Assembly (NCBI GenBank): GCA_964610745.1
Contig: CAZSYL010000009.1
Location: 25,881 to 89,880, forward strand
DNA: 64,000 bases
DNA from: SHLQ01 sp964610745
Lineage (GTDB): Bacteria > Actinomycetota > Acidimicrobiia > Acidimicrobiales > SHLQ01
Direction of reading: 5' to 3'
Part shown: in pieces, positions 60,282 to 64,000 of the stretch
How positions within the stretch are numbered: the first letter of the stretch is position 1
How the letters are laid out: the number at the start of each line of letters is the position of its first letter
Translations under genes and position numbers: made by a program
The notes under the pieces: model-generated
Told to the model about the DNA's origin: nothing
What the model saw: the letters and a program-made list of their open reading frames with translations, nothing else
Databases searched by the model: none

Positions 60282-61172
60282 GTGACCAATCCTGCTGAGA
60301 AGGACCCGTTGGAGAGCGCGGACGAGCCCCCAAGCCAACAGTTCATTTCTGCAGACCTCGTGCTCCTGGAGATGGCCGAGGTCAACGCGAAACGCGCTGT
60401 CGAAATGAGCACGTCGAAGATTCTCGTACTCTCGATGCTCGCTGGTTCATTCATTGTGGTCGGGGCCCTCTTCAGCGTGGTGCTGGGCGCAGGGGTTGAG
60501 TCGGAGGGGCCGAGAGTCCTGTTAGAGGGTTTTGGGTTCTCGGTCGGTTTCTTCATGGTCATCATGACCGGAGCTCTGCTCTTTACCGAGATCAACGTCG
60601 AGACACCGGCGACCTTTCTCGGGTTGTACCGAGAACACGGTGGGTTCGCGGGCCTTGTGCCTGATCTGCTGCGCTTGTGGGGCGTTGCGGCGACGGGCAA
60701 CCTCGTCGGTGCCTTCATCATCGGTGCAATCATCAACTACGCACATGATCTCGGACCGGTTCAAAGTGAGCTTCTTTTGGAGATCGCCGATGGGAAACTC
60801 CGTTACCAGGAGGTCGGAGGTGTTGAGGGCTTCGTGCAGGCGATCGTTTCTGGCGTCCTTGGCAACTGGCTGGTGGGTATGGCCGCGTTTTTGTCGGTTA
60901 TGGGTCGCACCATCGTTGGAAGGTTCGTACCCGTGTTCGTCATCGTGACAGCGTTCGTGAGCTTCGGATTTCTGCACAGTCCGGCGAACATGGCCTTCTT
61001 TTCGATCTACGGTCTGACAGGCGAGGCCACGCCATGGGGTGATGCCTTTGCTTGGAGCATCCTTCCAGCCGCGATCGGCAACATCATTGGCGCGTTCCTT
61101 CTAGTAGCGCTCCCGTTCTGGTTTGCTGGCACTCGCAAGCCGCATATCCCACGGGCGGGTACCCCCGGCTGA
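60282..61172 (+). CDS. Formate/nitrite transporter (FNT/FocA-NirC) family channel
   Basis: Pentameric anion channel for formate, nitrite or related weak acids, with six membrane segments in residues of about 40-280. Family-like elements: TGALLFTEIN (TM2-TM3 region), and GNWLVGMAAFLSVMGRTIVGRF with the TM5 break. GTG start 3 bp after the preceding gene. 296 aa. No formate or nitrite enzyme gene is adjacent. Confidence 0.88.
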   Translation: MTNPAEKDPLESADEPPSQQFISADLVLLEMAEVNAKRAVEMSTSKILVLSMLAGSFIVVGALFSVVLGAGVESEGPRVLLEGFGFSVGFFMVIMTGALLFTEINVETPATFLGLYREHGGFAGLVPDLLRLWGVAATGNLVGAFIIGAIINYAHDLGPVQSELLLEIADGKLRYQEVGGVEGFVQAIVSGVLGNWLVGMAAFLSVMGRTIVGRFVPVFVIVTAFVSFGFLHSPANMAFFSIYGLTGEATPWGDAFAWSILPAAIGNIIGAFLLVALPFWFAGTRKPHIPRAGTPG

Positions 61173-61186
61173 TCTCGCGAACGGCG

Positions 61187-61795
61187 CTACTGGGCTTCGA
61201 GGGTGGTAACTGGAGTCAACAACGCCAGAAGCTGTTCGATAACCTCTGCGAGGTGTGCGGGACGTTCGGCTGACCGAGCCATGATCATCGCTCCCTCAAG
61301 CGCTGACAGAAACGTCTGAGCGAAGCCGTCAGGATTGGTTTCGTCTCTGATCGTTCCGTGGTCGATGCCGTCCTTGATCGTCTTGGCAATCCAAGCCTGC
61401 TGTTCGGCGAAGAAACCGTCCATCTCCGTTCGGACCTCTTCGGGAACCGAACTTGATTCGCTTGCGAGCATTCCGCAAAGGCAGACCCGGTTGAGGTTCT
61501 CGAGGGTGTTCTGAAAGATGTTTGCGAATCCAACGAGTCGATTGAACGGGTTTGGTTCTGTTTCGAGCTCGCTGACCGTCACGGCGAAGTCTTCTCGGTA
61601 TTGGCGCGCTGCGGCGCGAGCCAGATCGGTCTTGGCCGGATAGTAGTAGTGGACACTCGCACTCTTGATGCCGACACGGTCCGCAATATCGCGATAACTG
61701 AAGCCGTCATACCCAACGGTCTGAATCAGTTCTTGGCCGACTTCGAGGATCTCGTCCGCCTTCGAAGTCTTCTCTTGGGTTGTCTGTTTTGGCAT
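61187..61795 (-). CDS. TetR/AcrR-family transcriptional repressor
   Basis: N-terminal helix-turn-helix: SYRDIADRVGIKSASVHYYYPAKTDLARA (in two conserved pieces), followed by a ligand domain with the TetR_C-like segment around LCGMLASESSSVPEEV. 202 aa from the ATG at 61795. It is divergent from the SDR gene at 62012. The two gene starts are flanked by matching palindromes TCTA-N4-TAGA, the likely operators for this protein. Confidence 0.92.
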   Translation of the reverse strand: MPKQTTQEKTSKADEILEVGQELIQTVGYDGFSYRDIADRVGIKSASVHYYYPAKTDLARAAARQYREDFAVTVSELETEPNPFNRLVGFANIFQNTLENLNRVCLCGMLASESSSVPEEVRTEMDGFFAEQQAWIAKTIKDGIDHGTIRDETNPDGFAQTFLSALEGAMIMARSAERPAHLAEVIEQLLALLTPVTTLEAQ

Positions 61796-61847
61796 GTTGC
61801 GCTGCCCCTCAGATCGGTCAGAAGTTTGGTGCATAAAGTCTACTCTT

Positions 61848-61859
61848 TCTAGTACTAGA
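61848..61859. promoter_or_regulatory. Operator palindrome upstream of the tetR-type gene
   Basis: Perfect 12-bp palindrome TCTAGTACTAGA, 53 bp before the repressor's start codon. It shares the core TCTA-N4-TAGA with the site at 61958-61975, so it is probably an autoregulatory site. Confidence 0.7.
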
Positions 61860-61925
61860 TAGGTACACGTTGAGTGTGAATTTTCACCGATATGGGCCGT
61901 TTGGATTGTCCTGTCCAATGGAGAG

Positions 61926-61954
61926 TTGTGGTTTGATCGATGCGACCTTATAGT
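61926..61954 (+). promoter_or_regulatory. Promoter of the SDR gene
   Basis: TTGTGG (61926-61931), a 17-bp spacer and TATAGT (61949-61954). Transcription would begin near 61961, within the operator palindrome, a classic arrangement for repression. Confidence 0.7.
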
Positions 61955-61957
61955 TCT

Positions 61958-61975
61958 CTATCTACTACTAGATAG
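61958..61975. promoter_or_regulatory. Operator palindrome at the SDR transcription start
   Basis: CTATCTACTACTAGATAG has perfect 7-bp arms (CTATCTA/TAGATAG) around a 4-bp centre. The core matches the second palindrome at 61848-61859. It overlaps the predicted transcription start. Confidence 0.75.
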
Positions 61976-62011
61976 GGAAGTCCCAGGCGGACTTCTTCAC
62001 AGGAGGAAGCA

Positions 62012-62848
62012 ATGGGCTTCTGGAACAAAAAACCTGTCAATTCAAACCAGGAATCGGAGAAAGAAAACATGGCAACAGAGCGCTTCAACAACAAGGTCGC
62101 AGTCATTACCGGCGGCAGCTCGGGCATTGGTAAGGAAGCCGCTACTCAGCTCGCAGCTGAGGGCGCAAAGGTCGTCATTGGTGGTCGCGACGAAGCAAAG
62201 CTCGCCGCTGCTGCAGCCGAGATTGATCCGTCCGGACAGAACGTTGCATACGTAGCTGGCGACATTGGCTCACCAGCTGTGGCCAAGAGCCTGGTCGACA
62301 CCGCCGTGAGCCGCTTCGGTGGTCTGGACATCCTCGTCAACAACGCTGGCATCTTTGCCCCAAAGCCTTTTCTCGAGCTGACCGAGGAAGAGTACGACGC
62401 ATTCCTCAACACCATCTTGAAGGGCAAGTTCTTTGCTGCTCAGGCTGCTGCAGCTGCAATGAAGGAGCGCGGTGGCGGCGCCATCGTCCAGACCGGTTCG
62501 ATGTGGGCCATTCAAGCGATCGGCGCAACGCCATCATCGGCGTATTCAGCCGCCAACGGTGGTGTACACCAGCTGACCAACAACCTCGCGATCGAGCTCG
62601 CTGGCGACAACATCCGTGTCAACACCGTTGCTCCAGCGGTCGTTGAGACGCCCGTGTACTCGACGTTCCTGACTCAGGAGCAGATCGAGGCTGCGCTTCC
62701 TGGGTTTGCCGCAATGCACCCGCTTGGCCGCAACGGAAAGCCAGCAGACGTGGTAAACGCAATGCTGTTCCTTGCATCTGACGATGCGTCCTGGATCACC
62801 GGGGTCACCATGCCAGTTGACGGCGGCGTTACCGCAGGTCGCAACTAG
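62012..62848 (+). CDS. SDR-family oxidoreductase lacking the catalytic lysine
   Basis: Classical-type Rossmann enzyme. Cofactor motif TGGSSGIG is at 33-40, NNAG near 110, catalytic Ser in TGSMWAIQ. The active-site Y178-x3 position reads YSAAN, so the usual Lys at 182 is Asn. The N-terminus carries a 23-residue polar extension; AGGAGG before the ATG at 62012 supports this start, although an ATG at 62069 would give the standard length. 278 aa. Under control of the adjacent TetR protein by operator evidence. Substrate unknown. Confidence 0.87.
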   Translation: MGFWNKKPVNSNQESEKENMATERFNNKVAVITGGSSGIGKEAATQLAAEGAKVVIGGRDEAKLAAAAAEIDPSGQNVAYVAGDIGSPAVAKSLVDTAVSRFGGLDILVNNAGIFAPKPFLELTEEEYDAFLNTILKGKFFAAQAAAAAMKERGGGAIVQTGSMWAIQAIGATPSSAYSAANGGVHQLTNNLAIELAGDNIRVNTVAPAVVETPVYSTFLTQEQIEAALPGFAAMHPLGRNGKPADVVNAMLFLASDDASWITGVTMPVDGGVTAGRN

Positions 62849-62916
62849 AACACTGCCGAGACGAGGACAGCTGTTGACACGAACACACCTGTTGATACAG
62901 CTGTAAATGCGTACCG

Positions 62917-62948
62917 AATGGGGCGCCTGCGATAACAGGCGCCCCATT
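62917..62948. terminator. Bidirectional intrinsic-type terminator hairpin
   Basis: Perfect 13-bp inverted repeat (arms 62917-62929 and 62936-62948) with a six-base loop CGATAA. The arms end in AAT/ATT so a short T-run follows on each strand. It lies between the convergent SDR gene and the oxidoreductase fragment. Confidence 0.85.
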
Positions 62949-62959
62949 TGCGTGTTTGG

Positions 62960-63730
62960 TCAGTCCGGGGTCGCGCCGAGAACGTCTGCAACTTTGACGC
63001 TCCCGCCGCTCGCTGCTGCGAGCACGACAGCGTCCACCACGGCCAGGCTTCGGAGCGCGTCGGTGCCCGAGATCAGGGGCTTTGCGGTGCCTGCGACCAC
63101 GTCTGCAAAGTGTTGAATCTGATCGTCGTACGGGTTGTTTCGAGGCGGTGTGAGCGGCTTTGAATGAAGGGTCGAATTCCACCCCGGCTCCGACTCGCTG
63201 GAGTCATACGACCACGTCGTCAGGCTCGGAAAGCTCAGCGAAGCCAGGGTTCCCATGAATTGGGCGTGGTCCTGACCCGCGTTGAAATAGCTCAGCCCGT
63301 CGCTGACCGAGGCTTCCCAGCTCCACGGCGAAGCGGCCGATTCGCTGATCGTCAGCGTTCCGACAGCGCCGTTCTCGTAGCTCACGAGAATCGCTGCGGT
63401 GTCATCGAATGCGAAATCCCGATTGCGCCTAGCTGACACTGCTTGAACGGATTCGATCTCGCCGCAAACGAAGCGTAAGAGGTCGACTTCGTGAATCAGA
63501 TTGACGAGGAGTGGACCTGCTCCAGCACCGCGACGCCATTCGATCTCGTAGTACGAGTCGGGTTTCTGCATCGTGATCAGGGTGTTCGTAGAGATTGGCG
63601 TACCGAGGTTGCTCTGTACAAAATCCCGTGCTTTTTGCACAAGGCTGTGGTGACGACGATGGTGACCAATCAGCAACTTCACGCCGCCTTGGTCGCACGC
63701 ATCGCAGAGTTTCTCGGCCGACTCGACTTG
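62960..63730 (-). pseudogene. Gfo/Idh/MocA-family oxidoreductase missing its N-terminal NAD domain
   Basis: The C-terminal substrate domain and part of the hinge are present: VESAEKLCDAC, VKLLIGHHRRHH, EWRRGAGAGPLLVNLIHEVDLLRF. The NAD-binding Rossmann half (about 100 residues with GxGxxG and EKP) is absent. The frame continues to 63871 but that part is antisense to an ABC-ATPase fragment and not family sequence. The truncation point, near 63727-63733, coincides with the beginning of the foreign fragment. Confidence 0.75.
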
Positions 63731-63950
63731 GTATCGACGACAAGGTCGACGACCTGATCGAACGGTTCCGCATGGCTCACCTCGCTGACGAGTTGGCAGG
63801 AAATCTGAGTTACGGCCAGCAAAAGCTGCTCGACACGGCGATGGCGCTCGTGTCGGACCCAGCGGTTGCATTCCTCGACGAGCCTGCCGGTGGTGTCAAT
63901 CTCACCATGCTGGGCGATGTTGAACGCCAGATCCGCGATTTGAACGGGAC
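63731..63950 (+). pseudogene. Fragment of a LivG-type branched-chain amino acid ABC ATPase
   Basis: Frame with ADELAGNLSYGQQKLLDTAM, LVSDPAVAFLDEPAGGVN and GDVERQIRDLN, i.e. the signature, Walker B and the following helix of LivG. Walker A and everything before it are missing, as is the C-terminus after DLN. No start codon belongs to it. It joins the oxidoreductase fragment on one side and a kinase fragment on the other. Confidence 0.7.
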
Positions 63951-64000
63951 CGGGCCTTTGAAGGTGCGAAGTGGTTCCACTTCACCGGTATTACTCCTGC
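63951..64000 (+). pseudogene. Fragment of a PfkB/2-keto-3-deoxygluconate-kinase-like gene (runs off the right edge)
   Basis: In a different frame from the LivG fragment, the last 50 bases read RAFEGAKWFHFTGITPA, a segment typical of KDG kinases. It may continue past the window. The change of frame and of protein family around 63945-63955 marks a second junction. Confidence 0.5.

Noticed and set aside
62012..62068. N-terminal 19 codons of the SDR as non-coding leader, starting at 62069
   Set aside because: AGGAGG is placed for the ATG at 62012, while the second ATG has only a weak A-rich site; kept as a less likely alternative.
1..64000. tRNA, rRNA, CRISPR array, insertion sequence, prophage
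   Set aside because: Intergenic gaps are short and were inspected by eye; no cloverleaf, repeat-spacer array, transposase or phage gene was seen.

Overview
The window reads as chromosome of a high-GC, free-living Actinomycetota bacterium. Two F420/LLM-type oxidoreductases, an F420/PNPOx-type protein, GTG/TTG starts, leaderless genes with a -10 box directly upstream of the start codon, an ECF sigma/ZAS anti-sigma pair and a CtpE-like P-type ATPase all fit. An Acidimicrobiia (Ilumatobacter-like) host is my best guess, not a demonstrated fact. About 90 percent of the sequence is coding. I see no tRNA, rRNA, CRISPR array, insertion sequence or prophage.

Layout. 1-2.9 kb: minus-strand oligopeptide ABC operon (two ATPases, then a lipoprotein binding protein cut by the left edge). 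3.2-6.9 kb: M15 cell-wall peptidase, TadA, DsbA/FrnE-like protein, LLM oxidoreductase. 7-10 kb: diguanylate cyclase, secreted serpin, small unknown gene. 10-14.9 kb: MocR regulator, fumarase, sugar-kinase-like protein and IMPase-like phosphatase. 15-24.5 kb (mostly minus): MFS exporter, D-lactate dehydrogenase, methyltransferase, DUF1269 protein, DyP peroxidase, a kinase/flippase fusion coupled to a PAP2 phosphatase. 24.7-32.7 kb: PhoD-like phosphatase, two CPA antiporters, a channel-like membrane protein, flavodoxin, NAD(P)HX epimerase, second LLM enzyme. 32.8-33.8 kb: an AhpD-like protein read through an in-frame TGA (probable selenocysteine). 34.5-41.7 kb: a six-gene carbon-catabolism operon (KDPG-type aldolase, HAD, transketolase, RraA, ThDP enzyme, fumarase-superfamily lyase). 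41.8-48 kb: unknown small genes, DUF1684, DUF255/YyaL and a P-type ATPase. 48-52.3 kb: SelO with a thioredoxin-like partner, ECF sigma/anti-sigma, amino-acid permease. 52.4-56.6 kb: a tightly overlapped operon of cysteine-synthase-like enzyme, SenB-like glycosyltransferase, methyltransferase and QueF-like protein, divergent from a GH3 hydrolase. 56.6-59.3 kb: two tandem FG-GAP/VCBS paralogues. 59.5-62.9 kb: unknown protein, FNT channel, TetR regulator with matching operators and an SDR. 63-64 kb: truncated Gfo/Idh/MocA oxidoreductase, then fragments of a LivG-type ATPase and a KDG kinase, a mosaic that may be rearrangement or mis-assembly.

The two observations I rate highest have a possible selenium link: (1) the in-frame TGA at 33444-33446, which turns a textbook CxxC-xxx-H AhpD active site into CxxU-xxx-H and is followed by a SECIS-like hairpin; (2) the four-gene operon 52409-55434, in which a glycosyltransferase resembling selenosugar synthase SenB sits with a cysteine-synthase-like enzyme but without SenA or SenC, a combination I do not recognise as a described pathway.
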